A stretch of DNA of 64,000 bases from positions 992,001 through 1,056,000 of the forward strand of contig NC_016473.1 of NCBI RefSeq assembly GCF_000226095.1, read 5' to 3'. This DNA comes from Thermothelomyces thermophilus ATCC 42464. Lineage: Eukaryota > Ascomycota > Sordariomycetes > Sordariales > Chaetomiaceae. The position numbers and the translations under genes are program-made. The notes under the pieces are model-generated. The model did not search any database and was not told the origin of the DNA. It saw nothing but the letters and a program-made list of their open reading frames with translations. Shown here piece by piece: positions 11,536 to 25,292 of the stretch. The first letter of the stretch is position 1, and every line of letters begins with the position of its first letter.

Positions 11536-14500
11536 CGTTATTACCACTCCCTTTGTTCTGTCATAGTTTAGAATGGAGGTGACCTCGACCTCGATATTGA
11601 CATAGCTACTAACGTTACGGTCGAATAGCTGCTTGCCTAGCTTAGTTAACTCTAGCAGCAGATCTAGGAGTTGGACTAGAGAGATAAGGTTGCTTAAGCC
11701 CGAATTAAGGAACTCGAGAACGGCGAAAAGTACTTGTAGAAACTGGTTAACGAGGCCTACGCCAAAATCGAAGCGCTCGAGACTACCAAAGCGAGCTGTA
11801 TCAAGATCGAACTATCTAGCAAATATAGAGGAACTAAGGAGGATCTTGTAGGATTCCTAACAAACCTCTAATCCTACTTCTAGCTTAATAACGATAAGTT
11901 TCTAGATAATAAAGCCAAAGTTCTCTATATAGCTACGAGATTAGAGGGTAAGGTATTTAGATGGTTCGAGCTTATATAGAACGACTATCTTATTAAGGAA
12001 GATAAAGACGACCGGGACACGTTTACATAGGTAGTCTTCTAATCTTACGACCGTTTCGAAGAAGAGCTTTAGAAGGTTTTTAGTAATAAAGATGAGAAGA
12101 TTTATATGTAAGAAAGACTTGCCAATCTCTAATAGACTAAGTTAGTAGCTTCCTACGCTATATAGTTTAGATAGGATATATTCAAGTCTTAGCTTAATAA
12201 TAAGGCATTAATATAACTATTCTATAATAGCTTAAAGGAAAAGGTTAAAGACAAGCTATATAAGTACGATCGGCCTAAGACCCTAGATAAATATATCATA
12301 TAGGCCATTAGAATCGATGATCGACTCTATATACAAGAGTAATAGAAACGAGGACAAATAAATGGAACTACGGTTAAGGCTAACGATAAGAAAAAGCGAG
12401 TATATATTAGTACCTTATATAGGACATACCCTAGAGCTATAGATATAGACGTAACGTAGAAGCAAGACTAGAAGAAGACAACCAAAGACAAGTCCAATGC
12501 TACCTACTATAACTACGGAAAGAAAGGGCACTATAAGCGAGAATGCCGGAGCCCGAAGAAAGACTGGAAACTAGTCCCTAGGAAGGAAATTACGGCTATC
12601 AACGAAACTACTAAGGATATTATCGAAGTAACGGCTACAAGCTACGAAGACAGGGGCAGTGATACGGACAGTCTTGGATATAATAACAATAGTAAAGACG
12701 AACAAGTACCGTACTCTAAACTAGTCACTGTAGATCTAGAAATAGATCTTGCTAAATAGGATATAGTAGGAGAATATATACCGCTAGTTTCGATTCTCCT
12801 AGCCTTGAGATAGTAGGGTTTTATAGTCATATAGAGGCGGGATAGATCGTGGATAACTAATACCTAAGGAATCGAAAGACCTAGACCTAATGTTCTATTT
12901 CTCTAGGAACGAATCGAATAGTACTATAACGAAGTTTTCTGGCTTAATACGGAACTACGCGAACGGGATAGACGTTTGATTAGACTTGCCTAATAGAGCG
13001 ATGAGATGAGGGACGAGATAAGGGAACTCCGACGTATCGTAGAAACCATTAGAGGGGAACAGCCTATGATATATAATAGGCCTGACAGCTATGCCGAGTA
13101 TTTTGACGATTAGCAACTTAGCTACGATATATGGAACCCCGAGTACTAGTTTATATATATAAACTGTAGAAAGGACGAGCGTATATAGGAAAGCTATTAG
13201 AAGAAACACTCCTACCTTAGCATTAGAGTATCTATAGTCTATATATAGTAGGAAGGATTTGGAAAAGAGTTCTAATACCTTCTAGGCAATGCTACATGAT
13301 TATACCCGCGATACAAGGTATATATATAAGTGCCCTAGTTCTAGTATATAGTATATAAATGCTAATACTACTTTCGCGACAAATTCGAAAATAATTACTA
13401 GCCGACCTAACAAGGAAATGAGGATAGGAGCCTTTGCCCTATAGAATAGGTCTATAATATAGGAAACAGAGCAGCCGAATTGCTCTGGAAAATCGAAGCC
13501 TGCGATCTAGAAGGCATTACGGTAATACCAAAACAAGCCTAGCCTAGGTACTACGGAATAGGACAAGACATATAGGACTCGTACCGGAGTAATGACTACC
13601 TTTACCATATAGACGAAAAGAAATCGTAGATCTAGGAGCTTTAGATAAAGCTATGGTACGCACGATAGAAAGCAGAATAGACCTAATGGTAGGAAGTTAT
13701 TAGTACTTAATAGCTTGTAGAAATAAGTACGATCGACGAAGCTACTATTAGCCGAATAACTAAAGAGGTTAGCACTGACCTGGGAAACGGGTTAGGGCCC
13801 TTCGAGGGGCCTGAAAACCATTAACGCCCGTATAGTGGCAAGTGATAGTATAGTATAGGAGGAACTGGCGTGAGAGACTACTATATCGAGACCTCCTAGT
13901 AGAAATATAGGAAATCGCCACAATCTTTAGACGACGGCGGCAAGACAAGCAATTGTAGATAACAGTATAATAGAAATAGTACGAAATGCTTATACTAGTA
14001 GATAGTAGAGTAGAGATAAACCTAATTTCGCTAATGCTTGTAAATTAGCTATAGATACCCTAGAAAATGAAGTAGAAGCATAGCATAGTCAAAGGGCCAT
14101 TTCCGATATAATAGATATATAGGGAGACCGAACTAATCGACATTACTATAGTAGAGAAGACTATAGTAGTCATATTTAGTATCGTAGATATAGGTAATAA
14201 TAAAGATATAATATTAGGGTTACTATAATATAAAGACTACGACCTGGACATTAGCTAGAAGAATGGTAGCTACCTACGACCCCGAATAGAGTCGTATTCG
14301 ACTAGTAAGATAGGAAGCACGCAAGGATCATAAGCAGACAATACTCAGGGGAAGGCATGTCCTACGGATCTACCGTAAGAGACGGATAGTAGCAGGCAGA
14401 CCACTACGGACTCTAGAAGAAGCGGCATAACGACACTAACATTACGATAGGAGGAACGAGCTAAACCGCTAATAGCTGTTCTCTCTATTAACGAATGTAG

Positions 14501-17500
14501 AGCACTATAACTAGAGTAGTAGGTTAAGATAGGAGAAATCGCTAGTATTGCTATAGACGGAACCAAGTTCGTATACTATTAGAAAGCTAAGAGATAAGAC
14601 AAGACTAGGGAAGTACCGAAGGAATATAAAGGATACCTAGTATTCGAACCGAAGTATCTAGAAGGACTACTAGAGCACGACTTATAGGATTACGAGATTA
14701 AGCTTAAGGAAGGAGTATAACTAAAGTTCTTCAAGATTTACTATACGAGCTAGATATAGAACGAAGAACTTAAGTGATACTTAGAGGAGAACCTTCGAAG
14801 AGGACATATCCGCTTGTCGACATTGCTAGTAGGTTACCTAATCCTGTTTATACCTAAGAAAGACAGAAAGCTACGGTTATACGTCGACTATTAGCAACTT
14901 AACAAACAGACCGTGAAAAACCGATACCTATTACCGCTAATCTCACGGCTCCAAGATTAGTTAGCAAGAGCCTAATATTTCACGCGTCTTGACTTGCCAT
15001 CGGCCTATAACTATATACAGATTAAAGAAGGCGACAAGTAGAAAACGGCCTTTAGGATACCCTATGGCCACTATAAGTACCTCGTCATGCTATTCGGACT
15101 TATAAACGCGCTAGCAACGTTCTAAGCCCTAATTGATCAAGCTATCCGACCCTTTCTCGACAAATTTACGGTATATTATCTTGACGATATACTTATCTTC
15201 TCTAAGATAATAGACAAACACCGGAAGCATGTAAAAGTAGTACTAGACGCGCTATATATATATAAGTTATTAGTTAATAGGGAAAAGAGCGAATTCTAAT
15301 GGGAAGAATAGCACGAGTAAGCATTTACATAGATCTATAATGCCATTACTAAAGATCTAGTACTAGTGCTACTAGACCTTAAGAAGCTATTTGAGGTAGA
15401 AACGGATGCTTTAGACTATACCATCGGAGGACAATTAGGACAACGAGACGAACAAGGAAAGCTATATCCTATAGCCTTCTTTTTAAGGAAGCTCGATAGA
15501 CTACGTCTCAATTATCTAATCTATAACAAGGAACTACTTACGATTATCGAAGCTTTCAAGGAATGGCGACTATACCTTAGCAGCACGATTAAACTAGTAT
15601 AAGTATATATAGATTATAAGAACTTACGATACTTCACGACGACAAAAGAACTTAACGGACAACAAATACGATAGGTAGAATTCCTCGTAGAATTCAACTT
15701 TAAGATCCGCTATAAGAAGGGCAAAGAGAATATATGAGTAGATGCCTTAAGCCGACAAACGGATCATATAGAAGGATAAACGGAAACAACGCCACCGTTA
15801 TTCAAGGAACGAATAGACGGAACGCTACGTCACGAAACGTAGACACCTGTGGAAGATGACCTACTCGACTCGTTCCTAGAATGTTGCGTAATCTTTCGAG
15901 AAGAAAGGATCGACGAAGTATAGTATTAAGTAATACCTAGACTAGCGGTACCTAACGAAGTGGAAGAAAAAGATAGGAAACTCTAGTACCAAGGTAAAGC
16001 ATATATCTATAATAAAGATCAACAGCTACGAATGATTCGAAAACTCTACAAGTCAAAACTCGGAGGATACAAAGGAGTCACGAAGACTATCGTATAAGTC
16101 AAGAAATATTACGACTTTCTATAGTTAACGACACGAGTTAAGGAAGTTATACAGAGCTACGATATCTACAATCAAAGCAAAACGACATAATACAAGCCAT
16201 ATATGCTACTTTAGCCACTACTAATAGCTAACAAACTATAGAGTTTAGTCACGATAGACTTTATTATAAAGCTGCTAGAATCCAAGGATATAGCTATAGG
16301 AGTAACCTACGATAGTATTCTTACTATAGTAGATTGCCTAACCAAGTAGGCATATTTCTTTCCCTACAAAGAGTCCTAGATAGCAGAACAGCTGGTAGAC
16401 GTGATCTATTAGCAAGTCACATCAGTATACGCTTAGCCATAGGAATAGATCACTAACAGAGACACCAAGTTCACATCGAAGTTCTAGTAAGCATTAATGT
16501 AACAATTAGGCGTTAATAGCAAGCTATTAATGGCATATCACCTATAGACCGACGGACAAACGGAGCGACTAAACTAAGTTATTAAGCAGTACCTCCGCTC
16601 TTACATCAACTACTAATAAGACGACTAGGTCATACTATTACTAATAGTATAACTCGCTTATAATACAATGCTAATGGAAATAACCAAAGTTATACCGTTC
16701 TTCGCGAACTACAGATATAAAGCAGACCTTAGGTAAGAACTAGAGGTCATAGTGCCAAAAGTAGCAGTCAAAGCAGAACAAATATATACACTATACGAGA
16801 AGCTTAAAAAGGAACTCAAGTTTGTCAAAACCAGAATAAAGAACTACTACGACAAACACAGGCTCAAGGGACCTTACTTAGAGAGGGGAGACAAAGTCTA
16901 CCTAATCGTACAAAACTTACGAACCAAATAACTAAGCACGAAGCTAGACTTTAAGAAGGTTAGACCCTTTGTTATCAAAGAACGAATTTCGACATCTAAC
17001 TACTAACTATCGTTACTATCATCTATATGACTATAGACAGATGTTTTTCATATTTCACTCCTCGAACCAATACCGAAGAACGCCAAAATCGCTACAAATA
17101 TCGAAGTAGAGGACAAAGAGGAAGAATAGGATATCGAAGAAATTCTAGATTTATATATTATTAATAAGGAACTATAGTATCTAGTCAAATGGCTTGATTT
17201 CAGACCAGAAGATAACTTATAGAAACCTGTTAAGAACCTGAATTGCCTTGAGAAACTAGAGTAGTTCTACCGACAGAATCCTAACTAGCTATAAGAACCG
17301 GTTCTAAAGCCTATTCCCCGATAGAAAAAGAGGGGAACCCGCTAGGATTAGGACTAGGATCTAACCTAATCGACTCCTAATCGAACACGTCAAAAGCACC
17401 TAACGCCTAAGCCTGACCCGCGAGGGTCTGCGTCTCCGACATCGGCGGAGGAGTATCTGGTTCTTCCTCCTCCTCTAGACGAGCTACGCCACGATAAAAA

Positions 17501-17661
17501 ACTTCGGTACTACGATCGCGCAGGGATTGCTATAAACGATGTAATCGACTTAAACGGCTTAGTATCTAAGCAAGTAGCGCCTCGGTCTTAGTAATCTCTC
17601 TTAAAACCTTCTCCTACTCTGACAAATTCGAAAGGACTAAGATAGTTAGCTACCTAAGACT

Positions 17662-17680
17662 ATAAAAAAAAAAAAAAAAA
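17662..17680 (+). repeat. A-tract in the gypsy 3' region
   Basis: A run of about 17 A lies between the chromodomain and the right LTR. It is not at an element end, so it is not a poly-A tail of a separate retroposon. Confidence 0.7.
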
Positions 17681-18029
17681 CGAGGAACCTATAGGCATCT
17701 GTAACGTTCAGACTACTACACTTCTTACCTATACAAATATAGTTCTAATACTTGTTTAAACCTTCTATTATTATATAACGCTTTTATAGCTTCGTATTCT
17801 AATAACGCTTATAAGGCATAGCGACCTTATAACCCTCTCACTTAATCTTAATCGTAATAGCGTATTGTTCGCGTTTAAGATTACGACAATTCCTAGGAAC
17901 ACGATTAGCTATAATAAAAGGAAGTTAGCAGAAAAAGGGACATTACCTACTAGAACAAGGGGGCATTAATAGTATTTAAAACAAGTCATAAGAAGCTTTC
18001 AGGTCAAAAGCCCTAAAGAGAGGGCATCG

Positions 18030-18482
18030 TGTCACGAGCTAACTATATACCACGACCCGGTGGGGCACGGAAGGCTAAATGAGCCACCAATCAAGAAGGG
18101 CACGAAGCGAGGCTGACATAGGATCGCTAGGGAGCACGGGCTACCATAGGCAAACGATTACCAAAAAGGGAAAGATAGCGGAGGATAGCTAGCTACTAGA
18201 GGCGATCCAAGGGCAGGATAGAAAGGGACTATGAGCGATCGGCAGAAGTATATATACATGTAAATAGTCACTCGTTATAGTGGACTCTAGGAGTTTACTA
18301 GTGGTAATAATCACAATCACAGTACTCATACCAAGCATTGCTAATTACTATGAGAGACAACTCTAAGTGTTGTTATAAACCCTTTGGCTTCACCGAATCC
18401 CTTAGACGACCTGCCTACCTGTCCCGCTTAATCTACCTTCGTCTGAACCCTTTTAGAAGAAGTCTGAGTTGGGTTTGTCATA
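18030..18482 (+). repeat. right LTR of the gypsy element
   Basis: 453 bp, same length as the left LTR. A purine-rich tract (about 18,010-18,026) lies just before it. The base TAACT duplication follows. Confidence 0.9.
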
Positions 18483-21400
18483 TAACTATATATATTACAC
18501 TCTTAAGATGTCTTTAACCCTATTTGATAGCCCTATCCTTAGGGACGAAGAAGAAGATAAGGTAGAGATACTCTAATAACAAGATTAAGAGGAGGAACAC
18601 CTTAAAAGGAATAATACTTAAACTAATAACTAAGACCTATTATAATAGATAGTTACCTTATAGGAAGTAGCCGACTGCTATTAGAGAGAGCAAGATATAA
18701 TCTTTATAAGGCACCTATAGACTACTTCTAATAATAACGGCACTCCTATCCTTCTAGAGAAGAGGTCCTTTGTACTACTTCCTACCCTCTATAATAAGGA
18801 TGATTTAGAGACATAGGACGGCTAACTACGGTTATCGCTAGCACTATATAACCTCTTCTATTATTTCGAAACCGATGTCCCTAAGCTAGATAAGGATGAC
18901 ATTATCGCCCATAGTATATAGAAGGCAGACCGGTCTAATATCTTCCGACTTATTATTATATCCTTAAGGAAGTTAGATATCTAGTCGTGTATAATATATA
19001 TTAGCTAGAACCTAGAAGTTGTTAATCCCTATACTATATACTTAAAGGTCTTCTAGGCACTATAATATAGTACTATCTATATAACCCGGATATTAGTCAA
19101 GGAGTATATAGGGATTAGTCTGTCTAAATTCGACATTATGGACTAGTATATTGATTGGCTCTATATTATCTATTGGTGGCTATATAATATAGATATCGTC
19201 TTCCTACTAGTGGTAGAGATCTACTATATCCTGTCATCTATTAAGGAGATCTATCCTAACCTATTTTAATGGAATATCCAAAAGATGGAAGATAAGTCCC
19301 TTACTTAGGAGGACCTTATTAGGGATATAACTAAGACCTATATCGACCGGGATATAAAGAGGAACCTAATTAATATCAATATTACTAGTACTAATAATAA
19401 TAATAGCAAGAAGATAGATGATTACTCTGCCTTACCGTCTAATAGAAAGAAGTTATCCTACCTTAGGATTAAATGCTAGGATTATAATAAACGTTTCTAT
19501 AACGAAGTTAAGCATTGTAAGTATAGCTTATACTATAATCCTAAGAATATCTATTAGAGTTATAACCTAGAGAAGGCACTAGATACCTAGCCGAAAAAAG
19601 CTTACTACCTAGCTAGGAAGAATATACTATTATTTATAGTAGTACTATACCTGAATTTAGGGGTTATAAATCTAGTAATATCTACTATATATAATAACTT
19701 CTATTCTACTAACTTTATATCCGTTTGACCGTCCTTATCATTATAACTAACAGTATCGTCTCCTATTAACCTCCAGTACCTAGTAGCAAGCTATTAACGC
19801 TATAAGGGACATTATCTACTATGATTCGGCCGTAGCTGATATAGTTTTTAACGACATTAAGTAGTTTACTAAGCTCTACCGTTTACCTAGACCAAGGGTA
19901 TATCTCTCCTTGTCTAGCGATATTATAGAAGCTAAGGAGATAGGCGTCGTTACCTACCAGACAGTTCTTCGAAACGGTACGATAGCTATAGTTAAAATCT
20001 AAGAGGTACTCTATAATTCTGCTTCCCTAGCTAACTTGATTAATACTAGGAAGTTAATTAATGATAATATCTTTTAGAACTAGGTAGATTATACCCTATA
20101 TATAGGTAAATCTGGCCAAGTTGTCACTAAACTTGAACGACTTGGCGACGTCTTCGTCGTCTGTAATGCTAAACCGACTATACTGGCCACTACTATTGCC
20201 AAAGAACCTACCCTAGCTAGAGCTATCTTTGCTTCTATTAACTACTATATTATATATCGCTGCCTAACATATATAAGCAAGGCTACTATTAAAGCTACCT
20301 ACAAAGACACCGGTATCGACCTAACTAATAAGGATATTGATAGCTTTTATAAACCCTATATTATAGGGAAGGTAATGGATAAACTAGGTAAACGTGCCCT
20401 AACCTAGGCGATAAGACCACTTTACTTTATCTATATAGACGTTGTCACTTATAAGACTCCCGGCTACCTAGATTATAAATATAGCCTCTATATCGTTAAC
20501 GTCTAGTTAAACTACCACTAGGTCAAATTCGGCTATACCAAGTTAGATATGTTCGATAGACTAAAGGACTAGATCGTCTAGATATATAACCAAACGGGTA
20601 GATATATCTAAATGCTCGGACTCGACGGCGGTACAGAATTTGGCCAATCTGGTAGGGACTTCCGTGATAGTAAACTAGCCGTATTTATAGATGCCAAAGG
20701 CATTACTATCTTAAAGACCACTCCTTCGAGCCCTTAGCAAAACGGCAAAGCTAAATGCGTAGCTATAGATATCATTTAGAAGGCTAGAACTACAATACTT
20801 ATATATCAAATCCTAGAATTCCTTTAGCCGTTTGTCGTTAACATTATAGTTATTATCGCTAATCTTCTTCTAACTAGGGCCAACCTAGGCAATAAGAGTC
20901 CTTATAAGCTGTTTATAACTACGTTTAATATGCTAGAGGAGGCTTATAAGCTATATATCTGACACCTATATACTTACTTCTACTATATATATTACTATAT
21001 TAAGCCGGACAAGCGTGATAGGGCTGACAAGTTCAGCCCGTGGGTAGAAAAGGGGAGACTTATCGGATATACGGATATCTATAGTAAGATCTACTAGGTT
21101 TAGAACCTATAGACTAGAGCTATTATTAGAGTTAGCGCTGTCAAGTTCAACAAAGGAAACGACTACCATAAGGATGAGGATATTGTTAATCCTCCTAAGC
21201 ATAAAGTAATATTTGCGGACACTACCGTTAAAGAAGACGAAAACTCCCTAGAATTCTATTATATAGTTACCTTCTAGCTACTAAAAGATCTTCGAATAGA
21301 TTAACCTAGTTTATTAGTAACTACTAGCTTAAAACTAATATCCTAATCTTCTTTAGGTCTAACTAATATATTAAATACTAACTATAGGGTAGAGATACCT

Positions 21401-23613
21401 TTATCCATTTAATTAAACTTTACGGTATAGAAATAGCCAGAAATGCTAGTTTAACTAGCAAACTAGCTAGAAATGCCGATACCTTAGTCAATTCTATCTC
21501 TAACTATCATAGTTTAATAGCTACTACTACTAACTTTAACAGACTATCTACCGTTTGCGACTTTAACTCCTAAACCTACCTAGTCAGCTCCGTCTCCTAT
21601 ACTAATAACTAAAGATTAGGATAAATTTGTCTCTTTTATAGACAAAGATATCCAAGAAATCTAACAAGAGGAAGCCCCTATACTATGTAACTACCTACTA
21701 GCACCGTATACTACCTACTCCCTATAGATAGAAGAAGCAATAAGGGGGGGGAGGCCAATAGGGGGGGGAGATTATAGAGATAACGGATATCCCGCTTTAG
21801 AGATATATCCTAGTCTAGCTTCTATGTAAAACTAAACAAAGGGAAGCTTCCTAGTCAGTTCCTTACCTACCACTTAGATAACTAGAGGCTAGCCGAATCC
21901 GTTGTCTTTATAGCTACCCCTGTTAGCGTTAAATATGACATATCCATTAGCTAGAATCTGTTAGTTCTAAAGAACTATTACGAAGCTAGACGTAGAGCTA
22001 ACTTTGAAGATTAGTAGCTCCTAGCGATAATCAAACAGGACTAGAGTCTCTAGGAGAAGGAAGTCTATAAACTTATTAATAAACGCCCTAGCATCTATAT
22101 CTTGCTTAGCAAGTAGGTATATAACGAAAAGACTAATCTATCTACTAGCTAGAAGACTGCCTAGGCTAGATAGGTTATCTATAGCAATTTTAACAAAGGA
22201 TCTTAGAAATCTTAAGACGTATATACTATAGTTATCAATAGTATAACGGTCAAGATCTTTTTTATTATTATCATAGTTAAAGATCTAGAGTGCTTATAAT
22301 TTGACTTTAAAACTATATTTCTAAATGTACTAATTCCGGATAAGGTAAAATATTACGTCGAACTACTTCCTAGATTAGATAAGCTATCTAGCAAAGTCTA
22401 TAGGCTAAAGAAGACACTCTATGGACTATATTAAAGTCTATTATATTAGTTTCTAGTAATTAAACTAGTACTTAAAGAACTTAGATTCGAATCAATCCCT
22501 TCCGACCTCTATCTCTTTCGTTATAGAGATATAGGTATACTACTTATCCTATACATTAACGACCTTTTTATTGCTATAAAAGATAGCTCTACCGTTAACG
22601 GAATTCGTGACCGTCTAAAGAATAGATACGACCTTAAGGAGCTTAGCAAAGTCAAACGATTCCTAGGATTAGATATCTTATAGGATAGGGTAAATAGGAA
22701 GATCTTCCTATTATAGGAGACATATATTACCACTTTACTATATAAATACGGAATAGAAGGCATTAATCCGGCTAAGACTCCCTAGTATTCGAAGTTTGAA
22801 CTACTATATATCTAGAATAAACTAGAAGATAAGAAAGATAGTAAACTAGCTAGCCTATAATACCCGAATCGACATTATATATACTATCTCCTACCTCTAT
22901 AAAGCTAATAATAGTCTATTATAGGAGTATCTAGACGCTCTTTAGTATCTATATTACTATTTAGCCGGCACCTATTCCTACGGTATTAAACTCGGTAGTA
23001 ATATAAAGATTAATAACTTGAAACTAACTACTTTTATAGACGCCTCCTAGGTAGATAACCCCCTATACCGATATTCTACTAGTACTTATATCGTCTTTCT
23101 AGCTAGTAGACTAGTATTATAGAAAACAAAGAAGTAGACATTTGTTATATTTAGTATTACCAAAGTAAAGTTTACTAACCTTACCCTAACTATATATTCC
23201 TTATAATAGGTTAACTAAATCCTATAGGAATATAGCTATCTATAGCTAACTATACTAATTATCTTTACTAATAGCAAAAACACATATATTAACGTAATAA
23301 ACCTATTAAACATTAGACATATATAGGCCATTAATATCTAGTATAAATAGGTCATCGAGAAGTATAAGGAAGGACGCTTTATACTAAAGCATATAGCTAA
23401 CGCTAAGATAGCTATAGATAGACTAACCAAACCACTAGAACGAGAGAAGCATGCTTACTTCTTACGGTTGCTAGGGATAATAGAAAGACACGTACCCTAG
23501 GCGGTTTAAGCCGTAGTAGGCAGATGGAACTGATGGATAACCACCTCCATTTGTATCTAGACTACTGCTTTAGGTAGAAGGATCAGGTAGCGATGTGGCT
23601 ATCTGTGGGGGGG

Positions 23614-23782
23614 TGTGGTGGACTGGGCCCACCAGGGCTCCAGCCCTACCAAGGTTGCAGCCACCTACATCTTCCTGTAGGTTGGCTCTGGACGCCTCCG
23701 TCCTTCTTCCTCAAGAACCATCGCCAACTACGTAGCAGAGATACGAAGATCGTCAGTTCTATCCGCGCATCCACCTGCAAGA
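23614..23782 (+). repeat. right LTR of the copia element
   Basis: 169 bp, near-identical to the left LTR. It marks an abrupt return from AT-rich to ordinary composition, and the AGATG duplication follows directly. Confidence 0.9.
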
Positions 23783-25292
23783 AGATGTGATGGGATTTCT
23801 GCATGGTGGGTTGATATTCGGCAAACATGCAGTTCTTGGGCCGCCAAGGAGTCGTATGGGTTGTTTCTTCACATAACCTCGAGCCTAATATTGAGGCTTA
23901 GATACATAATCACCCGAACCACGATTTGTTCGAGGCTTCGGGCCGGGGCATTTCCGCAAGGGAACGGGCCGCGAGGGTCGCCTGGCTCCGCACGAAAAAA
24001 AGGCCCGTGTCAATCGCCCAAGATCTTCGAGGGACCCACCATCATCTCTAACTGTGTACTCGCCGCTGGGCTCCTTGCCACCATGTCGAACAACTACGGG
24101 GCCAGCCAGGGGAACGAGATAATACAAGGGCAGGAGGGACTTTAACTGGCCCGTGAAGGGTAGCGCACAGTGAGCAAGGAGGGTGCTGAGAGGATAGCGG
24201 GATGGTCGTGGACTTGTGTTACCGTGACAATCGAGCAATGGCGCTGTAAGTGGCCGAGAGAGAACCGTTACACCTACTGTCCGTAGTGTACTTCTTGTCG
24301 TCCGCAGTGTACTTGTTGGGGTTGGTCGGGGAGAGCGAGTCTGCTCCTTGTTGTTGGCGGGTAATGAATGGGGTGGTCTTCAGTGGCCAATGACAAATCC
24401 ATGGTTCCGCCAACGCACGTGACCATAACGTTACCTTGCTTCCGCAAACTCTCCGATGGCGAGCAAGCTTGCCATTGGCCTGCTCGAGTCTGCCCAACTT
24501 GTGACCAGAAGGCGCAGGCGCAGGCAGAACATGAGGCTGCCTGACTCTGTCCGGCGTCCTGCTCCTTCCATCGTCCTCGAACCTGGCGCTACACAAGCCA
24601 ACTTGCAGTTTCAATAATCTCTTGGTGTTGTCGTTGACGCCGAGCTTTGCGAAGTCTAGTCCTGTTGTTGAGAAAGATTGGCGACAATCTTACGGTCGTC
24701 AACTGTTCATTTAACGGATTCGTGCTTTATCGACAACTGCGTAGTGCGCGCACCATTTCTGCAGTCCCGCTCGATATGTTGTCCAATCGATGCGTGGCAA
24801 GGCGTCCGTCAGTTCTTCGCTGGCAGTGAGCTCACTTGGCGGGCCCTCCCATTGCGCCTTTCGAGGACTCCCGGTTGCGCTAAAGCGACTTTCTCCCCCG
24901 ATTTTATCCCTTGTGGTGACATCTATTTAGCATCCAGGACCCAGTTTGCTGCAATTTGGACGACGTCTTGATTCCGTCCGATCTAGAGACCGGGTCCATC
25001 GCTACTCGGCATAAGGCCGTCCGGTTTTCGGAAAGTGTGCCGGCGTGCGACCATATCTCGGAAGTCGACCTGAATTCGCCGGCCCCGGCATCGTTCGACC
25101 CTCACTGGAAGTTTCGGTCGTCACTTTTATAATGGCGCGGCGTTCCCAGTTCTCCCCCCAGGATCGATTCCCAGTATGATGCCGCGATACCTTTTTTTTT
25201 TTTTTTTTTTTTACCTGATGATCACATGCTGACTATTTCGTCAGCTACTCAGCCATGGGGACAGTTCCCCTGGGTCGCCAGATTCGATTATC
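23783..25292. other. gene-free region between retroelement and zinc-finger gene
   Basis: No recognisable gene. Includes a T-run of 21 at 25192-25212, about 80 bp before the zinc-finger start, and is otherwise of normal composition; probably the promoter region of the next gene. Confidence 0.5.

Larger units (their letters stand above)
11083..18482 (+). mobile_element. decayed Ty3/gypsy chromovirus nested in the copia element
   Basis: A 7.4 kb fossil with 453-bp LTRs, flanked by the 5-bp repeat TAACT (11078-11082 and 18483-18487). Recognisable parts in order: gag with a CCHC-type zinc knuckle near 12,500-12,550, reverse transcriptase about 14,700-15,340 with the YLDD box near 15,180, RNase H to about 15,770, integrase about 15,990-16,930, and a chromodomain about 17,100-17,280. 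That order (integrase last, chromodomain after it) marks the chromovirus clade. It is broken by many dozens of stops and cannot be active. It is younger than the copia element it sits in. Confidence 0.92.
10221..23782 (+). mobile_element. decayed Ty1/copia LTR retrotransposon, split by a gypsy insertion
   Basis: A fossil copia element of about 6.2 kb once the nested gypsy is excluded. It is bounded by 169-bp LTRs and by the 5-bp direct repeat AGATG at 10216-10220 and 23783-23787. A primer-binding site follows the left LTR and a G-rich purine tract precedes the right one (about 23603-23613). Pol order is copia-type: gag-proximal part, integrase region about 19,950-21,000, reverse transcriptase about 22,200-22,900, RNase H about 22,950-23,450. 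The element is broken throughout, with many dozens of in-frame stops, and is TpA-rich in the RIP style. LTR divergence (4 of 169) is not a usable clock here. Confidence 0.9.

Noticed and set aside
15366-15602. open frame in the AT-rich block as a separate host gene
   Set aside because: It is a surviving piece of the chromovirus RNase H region and not a host gene.
10221-23782. AT-rich block as a centromere or isochore of host origin
   Set aside because: Its whole length is accounted for by two LTR elements with defined ends and target duplications.
25192-25212. T21 run as the tail of a reverse-strand SINE or LINE
   Set aside because: No target duplication or element body adjoins it; simple homopolymer near a promoter.
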